This document shows, piece by piece, positions 6,631 to 12,936 of a stretch of 13,743 nucleotides of DNA. The notes under the pieces are model-generated. The model made no database searches and was not told where the DNA came from. It saw only the letters and a list, made by a program, of their open reading frames with translations. The stretch lies in NCBI GenBank assembly GCA_044227705.1, contig JBGAWE010000117.1:1-13743 (forward strand), in the 5' to 3' direction. Made by a program: the position numbers and the translations under genes. Every line of letters starts with the position of its first letter. The stretch's first letter is position 1. Origin of the DNA: JANOQP01 sp044227705. Its GTDB lineage: Bacteria; Bacteroidota; Bacteroidia; Chitinophagales; Saprospiraceae.

Positions 6631-8187
6631 ATGGCGAACAAAGAGAAATTCACCCAAGCCATAGCCAGCGGCTACGCTTTTAGCGGCCAGTCCATCACGC
6701 TCGGCGGGGCGATGCTCGACGGGCAATCGGTCGGCGGGGCGCAGGTCAAAATTCCGCTGCGGACGATGAACCGGCATGGCCTCATCGCGGGGGCGACAGG
6801 AACCGGCAAAACGAAAAGCCTCCAGCTCTTGGCCGAGAGCCTCGCTGCGAACGGGGTGCCGAGCCTATTGATGGACATAAAAGGCGACCTCTCCGGCATC
6901 GCCATGCCCGGCGAGAAGAACTTTAAAATCGAGGAACGGGCGTTGAAAATCGGCATCGACTGGCGGCCGGCCGGGAGCACGGTCGAGTTTTTGAGCCTTT
7001 CGCATGAAAAAGGGGCGCGGCTTCGGGCAACGGTGAGCGAGTTCGGCCCGGTGCTTTTCTCCAAAATCCTCGGGCTGAACGACACGCAGGGCGGGGTGGT
7101 GGCCATCGCCTTCAAGTATTGCGACGACAAAAGACTGCCGCTGCTCGACCTGAAGGATTTCAAGAAAGTCCTCAACTACATCCAAAACGAGGGGAAGGAC
7201 GAGATTCAGGCCGAGTACGGCGCGCTTTCGACGATGACCGTCGGAACCATCATCCGAAAGGTCGTCGAACTGGAACAGCAGGGCGCGGAGCAGTTTTTCG
7301 GGGAAATCTCCTTCGACTGCGACGACCTCCTCCGGCTCGACGAGGACGGGCGGGGCATCGTCCACATCGTCCGGTTGACCGACATCCAGGACAGGCCGAA
7401 GCTGTTTTCGAGCTTCATGTTGCAGCTTTTGGCTGAAATTTATACGGGCTTCCCCGAGATGGGCGACGTCGAGCAGCCGCGGCTCTGCCTGTTCATCGAC
7501 GAGGCGCACCTTGTTTTTCAGGAGGCGTCGGCCGCGCTCTTGCAGCAAATCGAGGCGGTCATCAAGCTCATCCGCTCGAAGGGGGTCGGCGTTTATTTCA
7601 TCACACAAAACCCGTCGGACGTGCCGGACCCGGTGCTCGCCCAGCTCGGCATGAAAATCCAGCACTCGCTCCGCGCCTTCACGGCAAAAGACCGGAAGGA
7701 CATCAAGCTGGCGGCGCAGAACTACCCAATCACCGAGTTCTACGATGTGGAGGAACTGCTGACGAGCCTCGGGATCGGCGAGGCGTTCGTCTCGGTTTTG
7801 AACGAGAAAGGCATCCCGACGCCGCTCGTCCACACCCTTATGGCTCCGCCAACGAGCCGGATGGACATCCTCACCCCGGGCGAGATTGACGAAATCGTGG
7901 GGCGAAGCCCGCTTTTCAAAAAATACAGCGAGGAGGTCGACCGCGAATCGGCCTATGAAATGCTCGGCGGGAAAATGGCCGCGGCGGCCTCGCCCGAGAA
8001 ACAGGCCGAGACCCGAAAACAGCAAGAGGCAGCCGGGGGAGGCGTGATGCAGACCGTCGAAACCGTGTTGAAAAACCCGATGGTGAAAACCTTCGGGCGG
8101 ACGCTGGCCACTGGGCTGGCGCGCGGGCTGCTTGGCGTATTGGGCGTGAAGACATCCGCTTCGCGCAGCCGAGGCGTCTGGTTTTAG
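6631..8187 (+). CDS. DUF853/YjgR-family HerA-like P-loop ATPase
   Basis: The 518-residue protein belongs to the HerA/FtsK-type ATPases known as DUF853 (E. coli YjgR). The Walker A motif is 'GATGTGKT' (about 54-61) and Walker B is 'RLCLFIDEAH' (about 284-293), followed by a 'YFITQNPSDVPDPVLAQLG' segment typical of this family as I recall it. The C-terminal tail 'GRTLATGLARGLLGVLGVK' is also family-like. Relatives pump or translocate nucleic acid, but the substrate of DUF853 members is not established, so only ATP hydrolysis is a firm expectation. I start it at the ATG at 6631 (MANKEKF) rather than a TTG 36 nt upstream, because the family N-terminus begins here and the extension 'TNLATSTNLVF' is not conserved-looking. 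It is intact and ends in TAG, which shows TAG works as an ordinary stop here. It faces the repeat-protein gene end to end. Confidence 0.92.
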   Translation: MANKEKFTQAIASGYAFSGQSITLGGAMLDGQSVGGAQVKIPLRTMNRHGLIAGATGTGKTKSLQLLAESLAANGVPSLLMDIKGDLSGIAMPGEKNFKIEERALKIGIDWRPAGSTVEFLSLSHEKGARLRATVSEFGPVLFSKILGLNDTQGGVVAIAFKYCDDKRLPLLDLKDFKKVLNYIQNEGKDEIQAEYGALSTMTVGTIIRKVVELEQQGAEQFFGEISFDCDDLLRLDEDGRGIVHIVRLTDIQDRPKLFSSFMLQLLAEIYTGFPEMGDVEQPRLCLFIDEAHLVFQEASAALLQQIEAVIKLIRSKGVGVYFITQNPSDVPDPVLAQLGMKIQHSLRAFTAKDRKDIKLAAQNYPITEFYDVEELLTSLGIGEAFVSVLNEKGIPTPLVHTLMAPPTSRMDILTPGEIDEIVGRSPLFKKYSEEVDRESAYEMLGGKMAAAASPEKQAETRKQQEAAGGGVMQTVETVLKNPMVKTFGRTLATGLARGLLGVLGVKTSASRSRGVWF

Positions 8188-8202
8188 GCTCCGATTGCAA
8201 AC

Positions 8203-8232
8203 AAAAAAGGCGGGCCGTTTTCACGGCCCGCC
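8203..8232 (-). terminator. Rho-independent terminator of the minus-strand repeat-protein gene
   Basis: A perfect 10-bp GC-rich stem (GGCGGGCCGT / ACGGCCCGCC, loop TTTC) at 8209-8232 is preceded on the plus strand by six A, which gives a stem plus T6 on the minus strand. It lies 28 nt past the stop at 8261. The plus side lacks a T run, so it serves the minus-strand gene best, though the hairpin could also stop the converging ATPase transcript. Confidence 0.85.
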
Positions 8233-8260
8233 CATGATGAAAGCACCAAATTCTGATCGT

Positions 8261-9367
8261 TCAGGCCTTTGCCTCGCCGGTCTTCCCGGCGTTGAGCTGC
8301 TCCTGCCAGGTCATCAGCTCGTCCCATTTGTCGTCGCGGGCGAGGGCGGCCTGGTCGGGCCACGTCTCGGGGTTGTGCATCGAGAAGCGCGGGCCAGCTG
8401 CCTCGAGCATCTCGCCGATGACGGCAGGCGAGAGAGCGGCCAGTTGCTCAAAGGTGTAAACACCCCGGGCGTTGAGGACCTCCTCGATTTTCGCGCCGAT
8501 GCCCTCGACCACTTTCAGGTCGTCGTGCCGGCGGTGGCCGTCGCCGTTTTGCGCGATGGAAATCTCTCCAATCGCCACATCATCGACCTTGACGCGCTCG
8601 AACTCGATGCGCCGTTCGTCGATTTGTTGCTGGCTGGCCTCGGTGCGCTCCTTGCGCCAGTTGCGCTTCACCTCGACGTTGTGGACAACCTCGCGATCAA
8701 CGAATTTCTCAACAAAGACCGGCCTTTCCCGCTCGACGACGACCTCGTGGACAACTTCCACATCGACGTAGACCTCCCGCGTCACCGGCACCTCGCGCTC
8801 GACGACGACCTCGTGGACGACCTCGACGTCTTTGACGATCTCTTTCAAAACCGGGATTTTCCTTTCGACCAAAACCTCACGGACGACCGGCACCTTCCGC
8901 TCGACCACCGTCTCCCGGACAACCGGCACATCGCGCATGAGCGTCACCTCGCGGTCGACGGGGTTGTCGATCCAGCGCTCGACGACGTTGGCGAGGACCT
9001 CGCGCTCGATGACCACCTCGCGCTCGACCGGCACCTCTTTGACAACGACGACCTCGGAGACTACGGGCTTTTCGACAATCGTCTCATGAAGCTGCGCGAC
9101 CTCTTTGTGGAGGGTGATTTCATAATCGACGGCTTTGTCGACGACGATTTCGCGGACGACCGGCACCTGTTTTTCAACCAAAACCTCGCTGTAAACCGGC
9201 ACCAGATGCTCGACCTCTATTTCCCGGGAGACGGCCTTGTTGACCGGAACCTCGTGGACGAGTTCGATGGTGTGCTCGACGTAGTTGTAATGTGGGACCT
9301 GCGTCGTCAGCGTGATTTCATGCTCGACGACATGTTCGACGTCGCGGACGACCTCGTGCGTGATCTG
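8261..9367 (-). CDS. C-terminal part of the repeat protein (repeats plus HhH domain), no start of its own
   Basis: After the third TAG the frame is open from 9367 to the TGA at 8261. It contains about 21 more repeats, a charged linker ('KRNWRKERTEASQQQIDERR') and a C-terminal module: 'DDLKVVEGIGAKIEEVLNAR', a short helix region, then 'WPDQAALARDDKWDEL'. The GIGxK stretch is a helix-hairpin-helix signature, and the WPxQAxLAxxxKWxEL tail follows HhH domains in many Bacteroidota proteins as I recall. No ATG occurs near the 5' end; the first usable codon is a GTG at 9202, inside a repeat and without support as a start. I therefore regard it as a fragment expressed only if the interruptions are read through or are not real. 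A middle fragment in the same frame spans 9386-9688. Confidence 0.55.
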   Translation of the reverse strand, partial: QITHEVVRDVEHVVEHEITLTTQVPHYNYVEHTIELVHEVPVNKAVSREIEVEHLVPVYSEVLVEKQVPVVREIVVDKAVDYEITLHKEVAQLHETIVEKPVVSEVVVVKEVPVEREVVIEREVLANVVERWIDNPVDREVTLMRDVPVVRETVVERKVPVVREVLVERKIPVLKEIVKDVEVVHEVVVEREVPVTREVYVDVEVVHEVVVERERPVFVEKFVDREVVHNVEVKRNWRKERTEASQQQIDERRIEFERVKVDDVAIGEISIAQNGDGHRRHDDLKVVEGIGAKIEEVLNARGVYTFEQLAALSPAVIGEMLEAAGPRFSMHNPETWPDQAALARDDKWDELMTWQEQLNAGKTGEAKA

Positions 9368-10254
9368 CTATTCGCGGCTGACCTACTGAAGGACCGGCAC
9401 CTCGCGGTCGACGTAAATTTCGCGGACGACCGGCACCTGCCGGTTGATGTGGACCTCCCTCTCAACCGGGATGTCGTGGTAAATCACCACCTCGGAAACG
9501 ATTTCCCGGTCGACATGGACCTCTTTGACGACGGGGATTTCGCGCTCGATGATGACCTCCCGGTCGACCGGCCGCTCTACGATGACCTGTTTGATGACCG
9601 GCACCTCGACCTCCAGGACGACCTCGCGCTCGACCAGCTTTTCGACAACGATGTGCTTGATGACCTCCTCCTCGCGGTCGACGAAGAACTATTTAATCAC
9701 AGGTACCTCGCGCTCGCGCGCTCGACGACGACCTCGCGCTCGACCATGACCTCTTTTTCGACGACGACGTCATAAAAAACGGGCTTCTCGACGACCGTCT
9801 CGCGGACGACCGGCACCTCTTTCTCGATGATGACCTCGCGGATGAGCGGGACTTGCTTTTCAAGCGTCACCTCGAAGACGACCTCTTTTTCGACCACGGT
9901 CTCGTGGATGACAGGCTTTTCGAGGACGACCTCTTTCACCACCTGCACGGCCCTTTCGACGACGACCGAATGCTCGACCGGCACCTCTTTTTCGACCACA
10001 ACCTCGTGGCGGACGGGCCGCTCGATTTCGTGGTAGTGGATGTCGGCCACCTCGCGGGCCAGCTCGACATCAAAATGAACCGGCTTCTCGACGACGGTGT
10101 GCCGCATGACCGGCACCTCCTTTTCCAGCACGACCTCCCGAACGACGGGGACGCGGTGCTCTACGAAAACCTCCCGCTCGACGGGCCGCTCGACGTACAC
10201 CTCCTTAATAATGGGGACCTCGCGCTCCAAAACCACTTCACGGACGCGCGGCAC
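8660..10254 (-). repeat. Coding repeat tract: alternating 12- and 10-residue V/E/K/R units
   Basis: About 45 degenerate units follow each other without gaps. Long units run like VPVVREVVLEKE (12 residues) and short ones like VEREVFVEHR (10). Nearly every unit starts with V or I and ends in an acidic-basic pair plus one residue; long units usually carry Pro at position 2. Val alternates with charged residues, which favours extended beta structure over a coiled coil. At the DNA level this gives a GTC/GAG-rich strand, and a complement rich in GAC/CTC that is open in other frames. Confidence 0.85.
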
Positions 10255-10656
10255 GTCGCGGTAGCTGACGACGGTCTTGACGGTGTGGCTCTCGGCCTCG
10301 GCGGGGAAATAGCGCTCGTCGATCACCTTCCCGTCCTCCCAGCGGCGGCGGATGATTTCTGACCAGTTCATCCGCTCGCCGTTTTTCATGGTGACGTCAT
10401 AGGAGAACTCGCTGAAAGTGGTGTCGGCAGCCCCGACGATGCCGTTGTGGTGCATCGTAATGTGGTGGACGGTGTCGACCTGTGCGAGGAAATCGGCGAG
10501 GCGGCCGAGCTTCTCCGACTTGTCAGAGGCGTGCGAAGTGAGGGAGCTGTGCGAGCGGGCGCCGTCGGCGAAGAACTGCTCGACCGCCTCGGCCCAGCGG
10601 CCCTCGGACACAAGGCCATCGAGCGCGTCGAGGCTCGCCTGGAGTGTTTGCTTCAT
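9697..10656 (-). CDS. N-terminal open part of the repeat protein (NTF2-like domain plus 16 repeats)
   Basis: This is the part that can be translated as the sequence stands: 319 residues from the ATG at 10656 to a TGA reached by the frameshift, with an out-of-frame tail 'ASARYL'. Residues about 5-118 look like an NTF2/SnoaL-like domain ('DALDGLVSEGRWAEAVEQFF', then 'FSEFSYDVTMKNGERMNWSE' and 'RRRWEDGKVIDERYF'). Such domains bind small ligands or act as dimerisation modules; no catalytic residue is claimed. From residue 135 on, 16 units of 12 or 10 residues follow, typified by 'VPVVREVVLEKE' (12) and 'VIHETVVEKE' (10). A truncated protein of this kind could still fold at its N-terminus. The gene is divergent from the Mpo1-like gene, with 226 nt between starts. 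Confidence 0.7.
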   Translation of the reverse strand: MKQTLQASLDALDGLVSEGRWAEAVEQFFADGARSHSSLTSHASDKSEKLGRLADFLAQVDTVHHITMHHNGIVGAADTTFSEFSYDVTMKNGERMNWSEIIRRRWEDGKVIDERYFPAEAESHTVKTVVSYRDVPRVREVVLEREVPIIKEVYVERPVEREVFVEHRVPVVREVVLEKEVPVMRHTVVEKPVHFDVELAREVADIHYHEIERPVRHEVVVEKEVPVEHSVVVERAVQVVKEVVLEKPVIHETVVEKEVVFEVTLEKQVPLIREVIIEKEVPVVRETVVEKPVFYDVVVEKEVMVEREVVVERASARYL

Positions 10657-10741
10657 AAGAAGAAGGAAAATTGAATGTTGGTTGAGAGAGAGTTTGTCAA
10701 AGTCCTCAACTGGCGGGGCGACAATCGGACGCGAAAGGTCA

Positions 10742-10769
10742 AAAAAGTAGCTCGATCAGGGTAAGGCAA
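10742..10769 (-). promoter_or_regulatory. Candidate promoter for the repeat-protein gene
   Basis: Read on the minus strand, TTG (10769-10767), a 17-nt spacer and TACTTTTT (10749-10742) fit the Bacteroidota promoter pattern with one mismatch. The predicted leader to the ATG at 10656 is about 75-80 nt. Confidence 0.4.
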
Positions 10770-10778
10770 TTGCGCGTC

Positions 10779-10846
10779 GGGGATACATTTTTATTAAGCG
10801 AAATCGTCCGGCGGCGGCTGTCCTGATAGGGGATACGGTTTTTACC
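10779..10846. repeat. Pair of near-identical direct repeats in the divergent intergenic region
   Basis: GGGGATACATTTTTA (from 10779) and GGGGATACGGTTTTTA (from 10829) are direct copies 50 bp apart, about five helical turns. They lie between the divergent starts of the repeat protein and the Mpo1-like gene. A transcription-factor site pair is the simplest reading. The rest of 10657-10882 holds no gene I can support. A 10-bp palindrome ACAACGTTGT (10872-10881) ends one base before the ATG at 10883. Confidence 0.4.
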
Positions 10847-10882
10847 TTCAACCCGAAATCCACTTACTCAAACAACGTTGTC

Positions 10883-11350
10883 ATGGCGAAACTCGACTTC
10901 CTGCTCAACCACTACGGCGAGAGCCACCGCAACCCCATCAACAAGGCCATCCACTGGCTGTGCATCCCGGCCATCATGTTCTCGCTGTTCGGGCTGCTGT
11001 ACGCGGCCCCGTTTCCGATGGAAAAAACGATGTGGGCCAACTGGGCGACGGTCGCCCTCGCCTTCGCGATGGTCTACTACCTACGGCTCTCGGTGCCAAT
11101 GTTTTTCGCCATGCTCGCCGTTGGGCTGGCCATGATTTTCGGGCTGCACAAGCTCGCCACCTCAGTCGGCGACGGCGGGGCGATGGCGCGCGCCTCGCTC
11201 GTCATTTTCATCGTTGCGTGGGTCGTGCAGTTCATCGGCCACAAGATTGAGGGGAAGAAACCTTCGTTCATGGAGGACGTGCAGTACCTCCTCGTCGGGC
11301 CGATGTGGCTGCTGCATTTTCTGTTCAAAAAAGCGGGCCTCCCGATCTGA
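10883..11350 (+). CDS. DUF962/Mpo1-like integral membrane protein
   Basis: The 155-residue protein matches the Mpo1-like (DUF962, yeast YGL010w) family in length and layout. It has the N-terminal motif 'LLNHYGESHRNPINKAIHWL' (7-26) with H10, H15 and H24, about five hydrophobic segments (roughly 25-42, 52-67, 70-88, 104-118 and 133-148), and the C-terminal motif 'QFIGHKIEGKKPSF' (116-129) with H120. Yeast Mpo1 is an Fe(II)-dependent dioxygenase acting in alpha-oxidation of 2-hydroxy fatty acids, and conserved His residues of this kind bind the iron. That the bacterial protein does the same chemistry is inference. It is a single gene, divergent from the repeat protein and closed by strong terminators downstream. 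The ATG at 10883 directly precedes the conserved N-terminus. Confidence 0.9.
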   Translation: MAKLDFLLNHYGESHRNPINKAIHWLCIPAIMFSLFGLLYAAPFPMEKTMWANWATVALAFAMVYYLRLSVPMFFAMLAVGLAMIFGLHKLATSVGDGGAMARASLVIFIVAWVVQFIGHKIEGKKPSFMEDVQYLLVGPMWLLHFLFKKAGLPI

Positions 11351-11406
11351 ACCAGACAAAATTTTTTCCTCACTTCTCCTATTCCAACAAAATCCGTCCA
11401 GCCGGT

Positions 11407-11441
11407 ATCCCGTCCCGAATCCCCGGGGCGGGATTTTTTTT
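11407..11441 (+). terminator. Rho-independent terminator after the Mpo1-like gene
   Basis: An 11-bp stem with one G-T pair (ATCCCGTCCCG / CGGGGCGGGAT, loop AATCCC) runs directly into eight T (11434-11441). It lies 57 nt past the stop of the Mpo1-like gene and is a textbook intrinsic terminator. Confidence 0.88.
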
Positions 11442-11527
11442 GAAAAAATTTTTGTCGGAATGCTTGCATTCAGGGGAATGCCGCCCCATCTTCGTCCCAG
11501 TTTTCATTTGGTTTTTTGGGGTTATTT

Positions 11528-11562
11528 GAAGTCCCGGTAGCAATGCCGGGGCTTCTTTTTTT
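11528..11562 (+). terminator. Second terminator-like hairpin
   Basis: A 10-bp stem with one G-T pair (GAAGTCCCGG / CCGGGGCTTC, loop TAGCAATG) is followed by seven T (11556-11562). No gene lies between it and the first terminator, so it is either a back-up or part of a leader of the next transcript. Confidence 0.75.
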
Positions 11563-11573
11563 ATAGAAGACCC

Positions 11574-11614
11574 GAAACCCGAGACCGCAATCGTGGTTTC
11601 GGGTTTCGCTTTTT
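11574..11614 (+). terminator. Third terminator-like hairpin, just before the methyltransferase gene
   Basis: GAAACCCGA (11574-11582) pairs perfectly with TCGGGTTTC (11599-11607); inside it a G-T pair and ACC/GGT extend the stem around the loop GCAATCGT. Five T follow (11610-11614). It ends 25 nt before the ATG at 11640, which makes an attenuator or leader hairpin for the methyltransferase-msrA pair possible. Confidence 0.6.
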
Positions 11615-11639
11615 CAACGAGTCCCGTACTCCTCTTAAG

Positions 11640-12293
11640 ATGAACACAGCACAGGCATACGACCTCTGGTCAGCCAGTTACGACACCGTCGTGAACCCGA
11701 CACGCGACCTCGAAGCAGCCGCAATTCGAGCGGCGCTCGGCGGTCGCGTTTTCAATAGTGTTTTGGAACTGGGCTGCGGCACGGGGAAGAATACCGTCTG
11801 GCTGGCCGACAACGCTGCCCGCGTCACCGCCTCCGATTTCTCTGTTGAAATGATGCGGCAGGCCCGGGAGAGGGTTCTTTCTGAAAACGTGGCCTTCCTC
11901 CAATTGGACGTTCGCGCCGACTGGCCCTTTCATGATTCGGCTTTCGACCTGGTGGCCTGCTCTCTGATTCTCGAACACGTCGAGGATTTGCGGCCGGTCT
12001 TTCAAAAGGCGGCGCGGTCGCTCGAAACGGGCGGCCTTTTTTACGTCGGCGAGCTGCACCCGTTCAAACAGTACTCGGGAAGCAAGGCGCGGTTCGAGAC
12101 TGAAGACGGGCTTCGTGTCCTCGAATGCTTCAACCACCACCTCTCGGATTTTGTCTGTTCGGCCGTTGATGCAGGGTTTGAGGTTTTTGAAATCCGTGAA
12201 TGGTTCGACGACGGCAACAGCCAAGGCATTCCGAGAATCCTTTCTATGCTTTTTAAAAAGGCCCCTCCCTTTCCCAACCTTTGTGAACTATGA
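11640..12293 (+). CDS. Class I SAM-dependent methyltransferase
   Basis: The 217-residue protein has the Rossmann-type methyltransferase signature: motif I 'VLELGCGTGKNTVWLA' (41-56), the acidic residue after strand 2 in 'VTASDFS' (D66), 'LQLDVRADWPF' for motif II/III and 'FDLVACSLILEHVEDL' for motif IV and the following helix. It should transfer a methyl group from S-adenosylmethionine. The substrate cannot be read from the sequence; the short C-terminal part (about 130-217) gives no family-specific clue to me. Its stop overlaps the start of msrA in an ATGA arrangement (12290-12293), so the two are translationally coupled. The intergenic region before it holds three terminator-like hairpins and no clear promoter. 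Confidence 0.9.
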   Translation: MNTAQAYDLWSASYDTVVNPTRDLEAAAIRAALGGRVFNSVLELGCGTGKNTVWLADNAARVTASDFSVEMMRQARERVLSENVAFLQLDVRADWPFHDSAFDLVACSLILEHVEDLRPVFQKAARSLETGGLFYVGELHPFKQYSGSKARFETEDGLRVLECFNHHLSDFVCSAVDAGFEVFEIREWFDDGNSQGIPRILSMLFKKAPPFPNLCEL

Positions 12294-12823
12294 AAAACCT
12301 CGATTCCATCGTCCTCGGCGGCGGCTGTTTTTGGTGCACGGAGGCTGTCTTCCTCGAACTTGCGGGTGTTGATAAGGTCGAGTCCGGTTACTCGGGCGGA
12401 CGGCCGCGCAACCCGACCTATCGCGAAATCTGCACAGGCACGACCGGCCACGCTGAGGTTGTTCGAGTCCACTTCGACCCTATGGCGGTTGAGCTTTCAA
12501 CCATCCTCGCCGTCTTCTTCACGACACACGACCCAACGACGCTCAACCGGCAGGGGGCGGACGCGGGGACGCAGTATCGGTCGGTCATTTTCTTTAAAGA
12601 TGGGGAGCAAAAAGAGGCCGCGCTTGCCGCGAAAGCTGCCGCACAGGCCGTCTGGCCCGGCCCCATCGTGACGGAAATCTCGCCGCTCGGCGAGTTCTTT
12701 TTAGCGGAGGACTACCATCAGGACTATTACCGGAGGAACCCGAACCAGGGGTATTGCGCGTTCGTCATCAACCCGAAGCTGTCGAAGTTTCGGAAGGATT
12801 GGGGGGCAAAACTGAAAGAATGA
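12290..12823 (+). CDS. msrA: Peptide methionine-S-sulfoxide reductase MsrA
   Basis: MsrA reduces the S-epimer of methionine sulfoxide in proteins and free methionine sulfoxide, using thioredoxin as electron donor, and repairs oxidative damage in the cytoplasm. The 177 residues cover the complete catalytic domain. The N-terminal 'GGGCFWCTEAVF' (10-21) contains the catalytic Cys (C13). 'GYSGG' (33-37), 'TGHAEVV' (52-58) and 'YHQDYYRRNPNQGYC' (142-156) are the other family motifs; C156 is the likely resolving Cys. No MsrB domain is fused or adjacent. Its ATG overlaps the methyltransferase stop by 4 nt, so it probably depends on translation of that gene. Confidence 0.96.
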   Translation: MKNLDSIVLGGGCFWCTEAVFLELAGVDKVESGYSGGRPRNPTYREICTGTTGHAEVVRVHFDPMAVELSTILAVFFTTHDPTTLNRQGADAGTQYRSVIFFKDGEQKEAALAAKAAAQAVWPGPIVTEISPLGEFFLAEDYHQDYYRRNPNQGYCAFVINPKLSKFRKDWGAKLKE

Positions 12824-12842
12824 ACCGCTCGCGCCCTCGGTT

Positions 12843-12936
12843 TAACTCGTTGACTGCCAGCGTCTTGCCCCACAACCGATGAAATCCAAGGGCCAAAATC
12901 CGGCTGATTATCAACGAGTTAGAAGAAGTTTTTTTA
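12843..12936 (+). terminator. Long-loop inverted repeat followed by a T run, after msrA
   Basis: TAACTCGTTGA (12843-12853) and TCAACGAGTTA (12911-12921) are perfect 11-bp inverted copies separated by 57 nt. A T8 run ends at 12936, 8 nt after the stem. A long loop makes a simple intrinsic terminator doubtful; it could also be a protein-binding site pair or part of an RNA leader for rplM. Confidence 0.4.

Larger units (their letters stand above)
8261..10656 (-). pseudogene. VPV charged-repeat protein: NTF2-like domain, ~45 repeats, HhH; interrupted
   Basis: One ancestral gene of about 795 codons is recognisable. It has an N-terminal NTF2/SnoaL-like domain, a valine- and charge-rich repeat region (8660-10254) and a C-terminal helix-hairpin-helix module (about 8264-8521). 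No signal peptide or membrane segment is visible, so the product should be cytoplasmic. Two kinds of damage break it. An 8-nt duplication near 9713-9720 shifts the frame; removing it restores the repeat phase exactly (VMVEREVVVERE then VPVIK). Three in-frame TAG codons follow at 9689-9691, 9383-9385 and 9368-9370; the first two replace the Glu expected in 'VPVIKE' and 'VPVLQE'. The frame is otherwise clean for over 1.1 kb downstream and ends in an intact domain and a good terminator. This implies very recent decay, sequence error in a repetitive tract, or a phase-variable or recoded gene. Function is unknown; a filament or scaffold role is inferred only from the repeats. Confidence 0.75.

Noticed and set aside
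6865..8025. 386-codon minus-strand frame across the DUF853 ATPase
   Set aside because: It lies wholly inside a clearly identified P-loop ATPase gene and has no recognisable content; high GC makes long antisense frames common here.
9368..9691. Genome-wide reassignment of TAG to an amino acid
   Set aside because: The intact DUF853 ATPase ends at a TAG at 8185-8187 with a family-like C-terminus, and no other gene in the window has an internal TAG.
8195..9775. 526-codon plus-strand frame rich in Asp and Leu, opposite the repeat protein
   Set aside because: The minus strand carries recognisable domains at both ends, a periodic protein repeat, and a correctly oriented terminator; the plus product has no domain and its pattern is the complement of GTC/GAG codons.
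8660..10254. CRISPR array or other non-coding tandem array
   Set aside because: There are no identical repeats with unique spacers; the periodicity is degenerate at DNA level and is explained by the protein repeat.
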